This document shows positions 17,761-25,299 of a DNA stretch of 64,000 bases, one piece after another. Source of the DNA: Nocardia higoensis. GTDB lineage: Bacteria > Actinomycetota > Actinomycetes > Mycobacteriales > Mycobacteriaceae. The DNA lies in contig NZ_JADLQN010000004.1 in NCBI RefSeq assembly GCF_015477835.1, positions 1-64,000 on the forward strand, given 5' to 3'. The translations under genes were made by a program, and so were the position numbers. The notes below the pieces were generated by a model that was given only the letters and a program-made list of their open reading frames with translations, was not told where the DNA came from and did no database searches. Numbering within the stretch: position 1 is the stretch's first letter; each line of letters starts with the position of its first letter.

Positions 17761-18375
17761 TCACGCGTCGCCGGGGCGGGGACGGAGGTAACTGTCCAGA
17801 GCCAGGCCCAGCTCGGCGTCGAGCTCGGCGGGCGGGAGCAGACTCGCGACCATCCCGGCCGACTGCACCGCCGACTGGGCGATGAGCAGCAGCATCGCCG
17901 CCAGTTGCGTCGGCTCACCCGCGCGAATGGAGCCGTCGCGCTGTCCCTCGCGGATGCCCGCGGCGAACAGTTCGACCAGCGCGCGCTGATTGCGGCCCAG
18001 TCTGCCGAAGACGTAAGTGAGCATGAGATCGGTGTCGGTGCGGAAGATCTTGGCGAACAAGGGGTTCGACCGGACTGTCGCCGCGCCGGACACCACCGAG
18101 CCGACCAGCCTGGCCCTGGCGTCGCCGCCGTCCGGGGTGGTCGAGATCAGGATCTCGCGCAGTTCGCGTACGAGCAGTTCGGCCACCAGCGAGCCGGTGT
18201 CGGGCCAGCGCCGGTAGACCGTCGGTCTGCTCACGCCCGCGCGGCGTGCCACCTCCGTCAGGGTGGTGCGCCGGACTCCGAACTCGGACACACAGTCTCG
18301 CGCCGCTTCGAAGATCGCCAGGTCGATCGCGGACAGACCGGACAGGTCGGATACATCGGCATCGGGCACAGGCAC
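17761..18375 (-). CDS. TetR family transcriptional regulator
   Basis: The 204-residue protein has an N-terminal TetR DNA-binding domain, with helix-turn-helix TTLTEVARRAGVSRPTVYRRWP near residues 37-58. Its C-terminal ligand and dimer domain is divergent. It starts with GTG 18375, 121 bases from the divergently read flavoprotein gene and upstream of glpD on the same strand. It is therefore well placed to regulate both arms of the glycerolipid cluster. Ligand unknown. An imperfect inverted repeat in the shared spacer (18470-18488) is a candidate operator. Confidence 0.93.
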   Translation of the reverse strand: MPVPDADVSDLSGLSAIDLAIFEAARDCVSEFGVRRTTLTEVARRAGVSRPTVYRRWPDTGSLVAELLVRELREILISTTPDGGDARARLVGSVVSGAATVRSNPLFAKIFRTDTDLMLTYVFGRLGRNQRALVELFAAGIREGQRDGSIRAGEPTQLAAMLLLIAQSAVQSAGMVASLLPPAELDAELGLALDSYLRPRPGDA

Positions 18376-18465
18376 TCACCACCGGGGTCGCTCGGTCATC
18401 TGCTCGCGTAGTCGTCACTCGATCGATTACCGCGTCGATCGCTACGGGTACCACACGGGTGATTA

Positions 18466-18488
18466 CTACTTGACATTCTATGTAAGAC
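18466..18488. promoter_or_regulatory. Candidate operator in the tetR/flavoprotein spacer
   Basis: CTTGACATTCTATGTAAG and its flanks form an imperfect inverted repeat (ACAT/ATGT arms with outer CTT/AAG) in an unusually AT-rich stretch just before ATG 18497. TetR repressors usually bind such sites between divergent genes. The TTGACA at 18470 has no matching -10 at the right distance, so it is more likely part of an operator than a -35 box. This is inference. Confidence 0.35.
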
Positions 18489-18496
18489 TGTAACGC

Positions 18497-20146
18497 ATGG
18501 CCGAGACCGACGACACAGTGGAAGACCCGATGCGGGTCACGAATCCCGGCGCGCCCGCGCGGGCGGCGAGTATGGTGTGGGACGCCTGGGGCGATCCGGC
18601 GGAGCACAAGCCGCTGTCGGATCAGATCCGCGGCCTGCTGCGGCAGGTGTTCGGGGTCTCCGGCGACGCGGTGGCGCGACGCGATGAGGGCGAGGTGCCA
18701 CTGCGTCCGTCGGCGCTGACCGCCGAGGAGCGCAGCGGTTTGGCCGCGGTGGTGGGGGCCGACCGCGTCAGCGTCGACCATCGCGACCGGCTCCGGCACG
18801 CGGGTGGCAAGAGCGCGCTCGATCTGCTGCGCCGCCGCGCCGAAGGTCCGCAGGACGCGCCCGACGCCGTCGTCTTCCCCGCCGATCACGACGAGGTTCT
18901 CGCGGTGCTGTCGCACTGTGCCGAGCACGGCATCGCGGTGGTGCCCTTCGGCGGCGGCACGAGCGTGGTCGGCGGTCTGGACCCGGTACGCGGCCGCTTC
19001 CGGGCGGTCGTGGCGCTGGACCTGCGCCGCCTCGACGGACTGCTCGACCTCGACGCCGTCAGCGGCACCGCGACCCTCGGTGCGGGCGTCACCGGTCCGC
19101 GCGCCGAGGAATTGCTCGCCGCGCACGGCCTCTCGCTCGGACACTTCCCGCAGAGCTTCGAATACGCCAGCATCGGCGGATTCGCCGCCACCCGGTCCTC
19201 GGGCCAGGCATCGGCCGGCTACGGACGTTTCGACGACATGGTGCAGCGGCTGCGGATCGCCACGCCGAGCGGCGAACTGGACCTCGGCCGCGCCCCCGCC
19301 TCGGCCGCCGGACCCGATCTGCGTGAGATCTTCCTCGGTTCGGAAGGGGTGCTCGGTGTCATCACCGAGGTCACCGTGCGGGTGCATCCGGTCCCGGAAA
19401 CCGTTGTGCACCAGGCGTGGTCGTTCCCGGATTTCGCCACCGGCGCGCTCGCCCTGCGCACCGTGGTGCAGTCCGGTGTGGCGCCGACCGTCCTGCGGCT
19501 GTCCGACGAAGCCGAGACCGGTCTTAACCTGGCCCGCTCCGGCGACATCGGCGGCGAACCGGTGCACGGCTGCCTGGCAATCACCCTGTTCGAGGGGAAA
19601 GCCGCGGCGGTGGCCACCCGCAGCGCCCTGGCCCAGGAGATACTGCGCGCGGCGGGCGGCCGCGAGCTCGGTCCCGAACCGGCGCGGCAGTGGGAGCACG
19701 GCCGCTTCGCCGCCCCGTATCTGCGGGACGCGCTGCTCGATGTCGGAGTGCTGTGCGAAACGCTGGAAACCGCGACCACCTGGTCGAACATCGCCGAGCT
19801 GAAATCCGCGGTGACCGGCGCGCTCACCGAATCCCTGGGTGGCCAGGGCACCCCGGCGGTAGTGATGTGCCATATCTCGCACACCTACCCCACGGGCGCG
19901 TCGCTGTACTTCACCGTCGTCGCCAAGGCGCTCGAGACGCCGATCGACCAGTGGATGCGGGCCAAGAGTGCCGCGAGCGAAGCCATCGTCCGGGCGGGCG
20001 GCACCATCACCCACCACCACGCCGTCGGCGCCGATCACCGGGCCTGGCTGCCCGAGGAGATCGGCGAGCTCGGCGTCCGGGTCCTCGCCGCGATCAAGCG
20101 CGAAGTCGACCCCGTGGGCATCCTCAATCCCGGCAAGCTGATCTGA
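18497..20146 (+). CDS. FAD-linked oxidase, alkyl-DHAP synthase-like
   Basis: The 549-residue protein is a PCMH-type flavoenzyme. The FAD-binding segment (about residues 130-310) shows VVPFGGGTSVVGG, SIGGFAATRSSGQASAGYGRFDD and GSEGVLGVITEVTVRV. The C-terminus has THHHAVGADH, matching the His cluster of alkyldihydroxyacetonephosphate synthases, and ends in the family's NPGKLI. True alkyl-DHAP synthase swaps the acyl chain of acyl-DHAP for a fatty alcohol to make ether lipids. The bacterial reaction is not proven. It resembles M. tuberculosis Rv2251 in both sequence and neighbourhood. Its stop overlaps the next gene's start by one base, and glpD is nearby to supply DHAP. Confidence 0.9.
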   Translation: MAETDDTVEDPMRVTNPGAPARAASMVWDAWGDPAEHKPLSDQIRGLLRQVFGVSGDAVARRDEGEVPLRPSALTAEERSGLAAVVGADRVSVDHRDRLRHAGGKSALDLLRRRAEGPQDAPDAVVFPADHDEVLAVLSHCAEHGIAVVPFGGGTSVVGGLDPVRGRFRAVVALDLRRLDGLLDLDAVSGTATLGAGVTGPRAEELLAAHGLSLGHFPQSFEYASIGGFAATRSSGQASAGYGRFDDMVQRLRIATPSGELDLGRAPASAAGPDLREIFLGSEGVLGVITEVTVRVHPVPETVVHQAWSFPDFATGALALRTVVQSGVAPTVLRLSDEAETGLNLARSGDIGGEPVHGCLAITLFEGKAAAVATRSALAQEILRAAGGRELGPEPARQWEHGRFAAPYLRDALLDVGVLCETLETATTWSNIAELKSAVTGALTESLGGQGTPAVVMCHISHTYPTGASLYFTVVAKALETPIDQWMRAKSAASEAIVRAGGTITHHHAVGADHRAWLPEEIGELGVRVLAAIKREVDPVGILNPGKLI

Positions 20147-21108
20147 TGAGCGCTCCCGACTTCTCGGCTCCGCGATCGGTGCTGGTCGTGGCCAATCGGC
20201 AAGCCGGTCACGGCCGGGGAGACGACACCGCTGATGCCGTGCTCGCCGGGCTGGCCGCGGGTGGCGTCGAGGTTGCCGAGGTCCACGCGCGGTCGGTCGC
20301 GGACGTGGTGCGACAGGTGCGCGCGGCGCTGAGCGAACCTACGACCCGCCCGGACGCGGTGGTCGGCGTCGGCGGCGACGGCCTGGCCTGCGCCTTGCTC
20401 GAAGCGCTCGCGCAATCCGGCGTCCCGCTCGGCCTGGTGCCCAGCGGTACCGGCAACGATCTGGCCCGCGAACTCGGCGTCCCGGTCGGCGACACCGCGG
20501 CCGCGGTCGGTGTGGTGCTGCGCGGACGCACCCGGGTCATGGACCTCGGGCAGATCGCCCCGGCAGGCGCGTCCGGCACGCCGATGTGGTTCGCCACCGT
20601 GGCGGGAACCGGGTTCGACGCGCGAGTTACTTTGCGCGCCAACGAGATGCGATGGCCCAAGGGCCCGCTGCGCTATACCCTCGCCGCCCTGGCCGAGATC
20701 ACCAAGGGCATCGGGCTGCCCTACCGGATCGAATTGTCCGGCGTCGCCGTGGGCGTGCTCGACAACCCGCCCGGCGACACCGTGATCGAGACCGAGGCGG
20801 TCATGGTCGCGGTCGGCAACACCCGCACCTACGGCGGCGGCATGCTGATCTGCGCCGACGCCGAGATGGACGACGGGTATCTCGATGTCACCGTCGTCGG
20901 CGCGGTGTCGCGGTTGTCGATGCTGCGGCTGTTGCCCGCGCTCTCGGCGGGCAAGCGGATCGAGCATCCCGCTGTCACCCAGTATCGCGTGCGGGCGGTC
21001 ACCCTGGCCTCGCCCGGCGCGCCCGCCACCGCCGACGGCGAACCCGCGGGAACGCTTCCGGTGACGCTGCGCGCGGTGCCGCGGGCGCTGACCGTGCTGG
21101 TGCCCTGA
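20146..21108 (+). CDS. Diacylglycerol kinase-like lipid kinase
   Basis: The 320-residue protein is a DAGK-catalytic-domain kinase. The nucleotide-binding motif VVGVGGDGLACALLEAL (GGDG) and PSGTGNDLAREL are clear in the first 110 residues, and the C-terminal beta-sandwich follows. It should phosphorylate diacylglycerol or a related lipid to phosphatidate. The M. tuberculosis counterpart in the same context (Rv2252) is reported as a diacylglycerol kinase linked to phosphatidylinositol mannoside synthesis. The ATG overlaps the flavoprotein stop (TGATG), so the two are translationally coupled. Confidence 0.92.
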   Translation: MSAPDFSAPRSVLVVANRQAGHGRGDDTADAVLAGLAAGGVEVAEVHARSVADVVRQVRAALSEPTTRPDAVVGVGGDGLACALLEALAQSGVPLGLVPSGTGNDLARELGVPVGDTAAAVGVVLRGRTRVMDLGQIAPAGASGTPMWFATVAGTGFDARVTLRANEMRWPKGPLRYTLAALAEITKGIGLPYRIELSGVAVGVLDNPPGDTVIETEAVMVAVGNTRTYGGGMLICADAEMDDGYLDVTVVGAVSRLSMLRLLPALSAGKRIEHPAVTQYRVRAVTLASPGAPATADGEPAGTLPVTLRAVPRALTVLVP

Positions 21109-21109
21109 T

Positions 21110-21302
21110 CCGGCGACCGGTCCGGCTCGGGGACCGGTCCGGCTCGGGTGAGCGGGCCGGCTCGGGTGAGCGGGCCGGCTCACATGAGCGGTCCGGTCCG
21201 GTCCGGTCCGGTTCAGGTGACCGGTCCGGTTCAGGTGCGGCCCGGCCTGGGGGGACTGGTCCTCTCGGTGATCGGTCCGGTCCACATGACCGGTGCGGCT
21301 CA
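21110..21302 (+). repeat. Degenerate ~17-18 bp tandem repeat
   Basis: After the lipid-kinase stop, the sequence consists of about ten imperfect copies of a unit close to GTGACCGGTCCGGTTCAG. Variants include GAGCGGGCCGGCTCGG, and there is an inner run of GGTCC/GGTCCG. It runs up to the stop codon of the convergent P-loop gene. It has dyad character (ACCGGT cores) and could form structured RNA at the 3' ends of both convergent transcripts. No coding frame is supported. Confidence 0.75.
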
Positions 21303-22082
21303 GGTGTCGAAGGTGATCGCCGTGAGCCGGTTGATCACCGTGCGATCGGCGATGATCACCGAGGCCGCCCGCGCGGGCGCGGAGTCGGCGACCGCCCCGA
21401 CCAGTTCGGCCCACCGTCTGCAGTGCAGATCGAAGAACAGGCCGCTGCTGCGACGGCCGCGCCGCGCCTGACCCGCCCTGGCCACCGTCGGCGCCACGTC
21501 GATCATGATGATGTGCAGGCTGCGGGTGTGCGCGCTCGCCCACCGCGAGATCAGCCGCCTGCTCCAGCGGAAGGTTCCGCAGTCGTGGATGATCACCGGC
21601 CCGGTCGCGGTGCGCAGCGCACGGCGGATGGTCGCGAAGTGCGCGACCTGGACCACTGGTCGCCACAGCGGGTACGGCAGCCGGTGCAATCGCCTGGTCC
21701 AGCGATTGCGCGCGTGCTGGGAGTCGACGACGATCCGACCGTCCGGGCCGGTCGGCGGGTGCAGCTCGGTCGCGCCCGAGCCGAAGAACCGCAGCAGCGC
21801 CGTGCTCTTGCCCGCGCCCGGTACCCCGGCGAACACCAGGGCGGCCGTCCGGGGATACCGCAAGCGGGCGATCGCGTCGGGGACCTCCTCGCCGAGCGGG
21901 TCGCCCCCGTCTGGTTCGCCGAGACGCCGTCCACGACTCCCGGGATCACCATCGCGCGCGTGCTCGTCGTGGGCCGCCGTGCCGCGCAGGTCGTGGACGG
22001 CGGAGGGAGCCAGCGCCGCCGGTGCGAGCGTGGCTCGCGGGGCGGGGGCGTGCAGGGGGGTCGTGCCGAGCGGGGGGTTCAC
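21300..22082 (-). CDS. P-loop ATP-binding protein, AAA_33/zeta-kinase-like
   Basis: The protein has 260 residues from GTG 22082. It carries a Walker A motif GVPGAGKST about one third of the way in, followed by a fold pattern of small P-loop kinases: an HDCGTFRW segment and a late R-rich lid (QARRGRRSSG). These resemble the zeta-toxin/AAA_33 group, which phosphorylate small molecules. The substrate is unknown. The first 60 residues are low complexity. The start is uncertain: GTG 22082 follows GGAAGAG closely, and TTG 22118 would add 12 residues. It is convergent with the lipid kinase gene. Confidence 0.75.
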   Translation of the reverse strand: MNPPLGTTPLHAPAPRATLAPAALAPSAVHDLRGTAAHDEHARDGDPGSRGRRLGEPDGGDPLGEEVPDAIARLRYPRTAALVFAGVPGAGKSTALLRFFGSGATELHPPTGPDGRIVVDSQHARNRWTRRLHRLPYPLWRPVVQVAHFATIRRALRTATGPVIIHDCGTFRWSRRLISRWASAHTRSLHIIMIDVAPTVARAGQARRGRRSSGLFFDLHCRRWAELVGAVADSAPARAASVIIADRTVINRLTAITFDT

Positions 22083-22602
22083 CTCTTCCAGATTCCTCAG
22101 TCCCGGCCGTTTCGGCAACAGGGAAAACCCTGATTCGCCAGTGTGATTCGGCTATGACCCGTGCCTTGTCAACGGCTTTCGCCTCGATCGGAGCGGATCG
22201 ACAAGGGCGACACGGGCTCTCGTGCCTCCGGCGCCGTGTGCCGTGCGTGCGGGCGAGTGCCGCCGGTCGGCGGAGGGCAGGGGCGAGCCGTGCGTTGCGC
22301 GCTCCGGTTCGCGCCGAGCGGGCGAGGACGCGAGCCCTCGCCGGAGGTGTGATAGGTCACGGTCGGACACCGGCGGCGCTGGTCGCGAAACCAACCGATA
22401 GAGGCATTCGGCCCGGAACCTGAGAATTGCTTATGGAAGGAGACTACCGGCCGGTAGAAGCGCTAAACTTGGCCACGAGGCGGAGTCTTCGGTGTCCCTC
22501 ATCCACCGAAGACTCCGCCCTCTTCCTGTCCGCACCCGCCCCGGTCCTCCCGGCGCGAGAGGGCCGGGCAATCGCCCGACGGGCCCCCGATAGGATCACG
22601 GG
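22083..22602. other. valS leader and promoter region
   Basis: These 520 bases lie between the divergent P-loop gene and valS. A perfect 16 bp hairpin sits 83 bases before the valS start (listed separately). No T-box consensus (TGGNACCGCG-like) is present. A 57-codon frame starting ATG 22433 runs through the hairpin to a stop overlapping the valS GTG, but it shows no valine run and no conservation evidence. The promoter was not identified. Confidence 0.45.
22479..22519 (+). promoter_or_regulatory. Perfect 16-bp hairpin in the valS leader (attenuator candidate)
   Basis: GGCGGAGTCTTCGGTG (22479-22494) pairs with CACCGAAGACTCCGCC (22504-22519) around a 9-base loop, followed by CTCTTCCTGTCC. The shape is that of an intrinsic terminator, but both flanking genes read away from this spot, so it lies inside the valS 5' leader. 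A conditional terminator or RNA-stability element for valS is a reasonable inference; a terminator for an unseen small RNA is the alternative. Confidence 0.5.
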
Positions 22603-25299
22603 GTGACCAGCGCAGCCCCTGACAACTCGCATGATCGTGCCGCCGCCCTCCCCAAGAGCTGGGACCCCAGCGTCGTGGAGGCCGAGATGTACGAGCGCTG
22701 GGTAGGCGCGGGCTATTTCACCGCCGACCCGGGCTCGGACAAGCCGGCGTACTCGATCGTGCTGCCGCCGCCGAACGTCACCGGCACCCTGCACATGGGC
22801 CACGCCCTCGACCACACGCTGATGGACACCCTCGCCCGCCGCAAGCGGATGCAGGGTTACGAGGTGCTGTGGCTGCCGGGTATGGACCACGCGGGGATCG
22901 CCACCCAGAACGTGGTGGAGAAGCAGCTCGCCGCCGACGGCAAGACCAAAGAGGACTTCGGCCGCGAGCTGTTCGTGCAGAAGGTCTGGGACTGGAAGCA
23001 CGAATCCGGTGGCTCCATCCAATGGCAGATGCGCGCTCTCGGCGACAGCGTCGACTGGAGCCGCGACCGCTTCACCATGGACGAGGGCCTCTCGCGCGCC
23101 GTCCAGACCATCTTCAAGCGCCTCTACGACGACGGCCTGATCTACCGCGCCGAGCGCCTGGTGAACTGGTCGCCGGAACTGCGCACGGCCATCTCCGACA
23201 TCGAGGTCAAGCACGATGACGTGGAGGGCGAGCTCGTCTCGCTGCGCTACGGCTCGCTGAACGACGACGAACCGCACGTCGTGGTGGCCACCACCCGGGT
23301 GGAGACCATGCTCGGCGACACCGCCGTGGCGGTGCACCCCGAGGACCCGCGCTATCAGAAGCTGATCGGCACCACCCTCGAGCACCCGATCACCGGACGG
23401 CGGATCCCGATCGTGGCCGACGACTACGTCGATCCCGAATTCGGTTCCGGCGCAGTGAAGATCACGCCCGCGCACGACCCCAACGACTTCGAGATCGGCT
23501 TGCGTCACCAGCTGCCGATGCCGACGATCATGGACGAGCGTGGCCGGATCGCGGGCACCGGAACCGAATTCGACGGCATGGACCGTTTCGAGGCCCGGGT
23601 CAAGGTGCGCGAGCGGCTGGCCGAGGAAGGCCGTGTGGTCGCCGAGAAGCGTCCCTACATCCACAGCGTCGGGCATTCCGAGCGGTCCGGCGAGGCGATC
23701 GAGCCCCGCCTGTCGATGCAGTGGTGGGTCAAGGTCGAGGCATTGGCCAAGGCCGCCGGTGACGCGGTGCGCAACGGCCAGGTCGCCATCCACCCGCCGA
23801 GCCTGGAACCGCGCTGGTTCGAGTGGGTCGACAACATGCACGACTGGACCATCTCGCGTCAGCTGTGGTGGGGCCACCGGATCCCGATCTGGTACGGCCC
23901 CGAGGGCGAGGTGGTGTGCGTCGGCCCCGACGAGACCGCGCCCGAGGGCTGGGTCCAGGACCCCGACGTGCTCGACACCTGGTTCTCCTCCGGCCTGTGG
24001 CCGTTCTCCACGATGGGCTGGCCCGAGGCCACCGAGGAGCTGGCGAAGTTCTATCCGACCAGCGTGCTGGTGACCGGTTACGACATCCTGTTCTTCTGGG
24101 TCGCCCGGATGATGATGTTCGGCATGTACGTCTCCGAGGACACCGCGCTCACCGCGGGCAAGGCCCCCGGGGTCGTGCAGGTGCCCTTCCAGGATGTGTT
24201 CCTGCACGGCCTGATCCGTGACCAGCACGGCAAGAAGATGTCGAAGTCGCGCGGCAACGGCATCGATCCGCTGGACTGGATCCGCGCCTACGGCGCCGAC
24301 GCGCTGCGCTTCACCCTGGCCAGGGGCGCCCAGCCGGGCGGCGACCTCTCGGTCGGCGAGTCGCACGCGCTCGCCTCGCGCAGCTTCGTCACCAAGCTGT
24401 TCAACGCCACCAAGTTCGCGTTGCTCAACGGTGCCGCACCGGGGCTGCTGCCCGCGCGCGCGGAACTCACCGATGCCGACCGCTGGATCCTGGACCGGCT
24501 CGACGAGGTGCTCGCCGAGGTCGACACCGCCTTCGACGCCTACGAGTTCGGCAAGGCCTGCGAGGCGCTCTACCACTTCGCGTGGGACGAACTGTGCGAC
24601 TGGTACCTGGAGTTGGCGAAGGTGCAGTTCGCCGAGGACGGTGCGCACGCCTCCTCCCATACAGCGACGGCCACCCGCACGGTGCTCGGCAATGTCCTCG
24701 ACGCGGTGCTGCGAATGCTGCATCCGGTGATCCCGTTCGTCACCGAATCGCTGTGGCAGGCGTTGACCGGCGGTGAGTCGGTGGTGGTGTCGGCGTGGCC
24801 GCGGCGCGGCGCCGAGAGCGCCGACCCGGTCGCCGCGCGCCGGATCGCCGACGCGCAGCGCCTGATCACCGAGATCCGCCGGTTCCGCAGCGATCAGGGG
24901 TTGGCGGACAAGCAGAAGGTCGCCGCCACCGTGATCGGCCTGGCCGAGGCCGACCTGCTCGCGCTGGCCCCCGCCGTCGCCAACCTCGCCCGGCTCACCG
25001 AACCCGGCCCCGACTTCTCGGCCACCGCCGAGGTGGAGGTGCGCCTGAGCGGCGCGACCGTCACCGTGCAGGTCGATACCTCGGGCACGGTCGACCTCGA
25101 GGCCGAACGCAAGCGTCTCGAGAAGGATCTGGCCGCCGCGCAGAAGGAACTCGCGACCACCGAGGCCAAACTCGGCAACGAGGCGTTCCTGGCGAAGGCG
25201 CCCGAGGCGGTCGTGGACAAGATCAAGGGGCGCCGCACGGTCGCCGCCGCCGAGGTCGAGCGGATCGGTGCCAGGCTCACCGAGCTGGGTGCCAAGTGA
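22603..25299 (+). CDS. valS: Valine--tRNA ligase
   Basis: The 898-residue class I synthetase has the HIGH-type motif HMGH at 64-67 within PPPNVTGTLHMGHALDH, and KMSKS at 545-549. Between these lies the editing (CP1) domain with VVATTRVETMLGDTAVAVHP. A C-terminal anticodon-binding domain and a coiled-coil tail (ERKRLEKDLAAAQKELATTEAKL) complete the protein. It charges tRNA-Val and hydrolyses mischarged Thr. The GTG start at 22603 is followed by a short Ala/Asp-rich lead. It is the first gene of a tight operon with folC, a DUF4233 gene and probably ndk. Confidence 0.98.
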   Translation: MTSAAPDNSHDRAAALPKSWDPSVVEAEMYERWVGAGYFTADPGSDKPAYSIVLPPPNVTGTLHMGHALDHTLMDTLARRKRMQGYEVLWLPGMDHAGIATQNVVEKQLAADGKTKEDFGRELFVQKVWDWKHESGGSIQWQMRALGDSVDWSRDRFTMDEGLSRAVQTIFKRLYDDGLIYRAERLVNWSPELRTAISDIEVKHDDVEGELVSLRYGSLNDDEPHVVVATTRVETMLGDTAVAVHPEDPRYQKLIGTTLEHPITGRRIPIVADDYVDPEFGSGAVKITPAHDPNDFEIGLRHQLPMPTIMDERGRIAGTGTEFDGMDRFEARVKVRERLAEEGRVVAEKRPYIHSVGHSERSGEAIEPRLSMQWWVKVEALAKAAGDAVRNGQVAIHPPSLEPRWFEWVDNMHDWTISRQLWWGHRIPIWYGPEGEVVCVGPDETAPEGWVQDPDVLDTWFSSGLWPFSTMGWPEATEELAKFYPTSVLVTGYDILFFWVARMMMFGMYVSEDTALTAGKAPGVVQVPFQDVFLHGLIRDQHGKKMSKSRGNGIDPLDWIRAYGADALRFTLARGAQPGGDLSVGESHALASRSFVTKLFNATKFALLNGAAPGLLPARAELTDADRWILDRLDEVLAEVDTAFDAYEFGKACEALYHFAWDELCDWYLELAKVQFAEDGAHASSHTATATRTVLGNVLDAVLRMLHPVIPFVTESLWQALTGGESVVVSAWPRRGAESADPVAARRIADAQRLITEIRRFRSDQGLADKQKVAATVIGLAEADLLALAPAVANLARLTEPGPDFSATAEVEVRLSGATVTVQVDTSGTVDLEAERKRLEKDLAAAQKELATTEAKLGNEAFLAKAPEAVVDKIKGRRTVAAAEVERIGARLTELGAK

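Noticed and set aside
18470..18475. TTGACA as a -35 box for the flavoprotein gene
   Set aside because: No -10 element at 16-18 bases; it lies too close to the ATG and fits better inside an inverted repeat.
17915..20038. 707-residue frame antisense to the alkyl-DHAP-synthase-like gene
   Set aside because: Overlaps a clear flavoprotein and merges into an out-of-frame reading of the TetR gene.
22083..22602. T-box riboswitch upstream of valS
   Set aside because: The T-box core sequence and specifier loop could not be found.
22433..22606. 57-codon leader frame before valS, stop overlapping the valS GTG
   Set aside because: No valine run, passes through the hairpin, and such frames are common by chance at this GC content.
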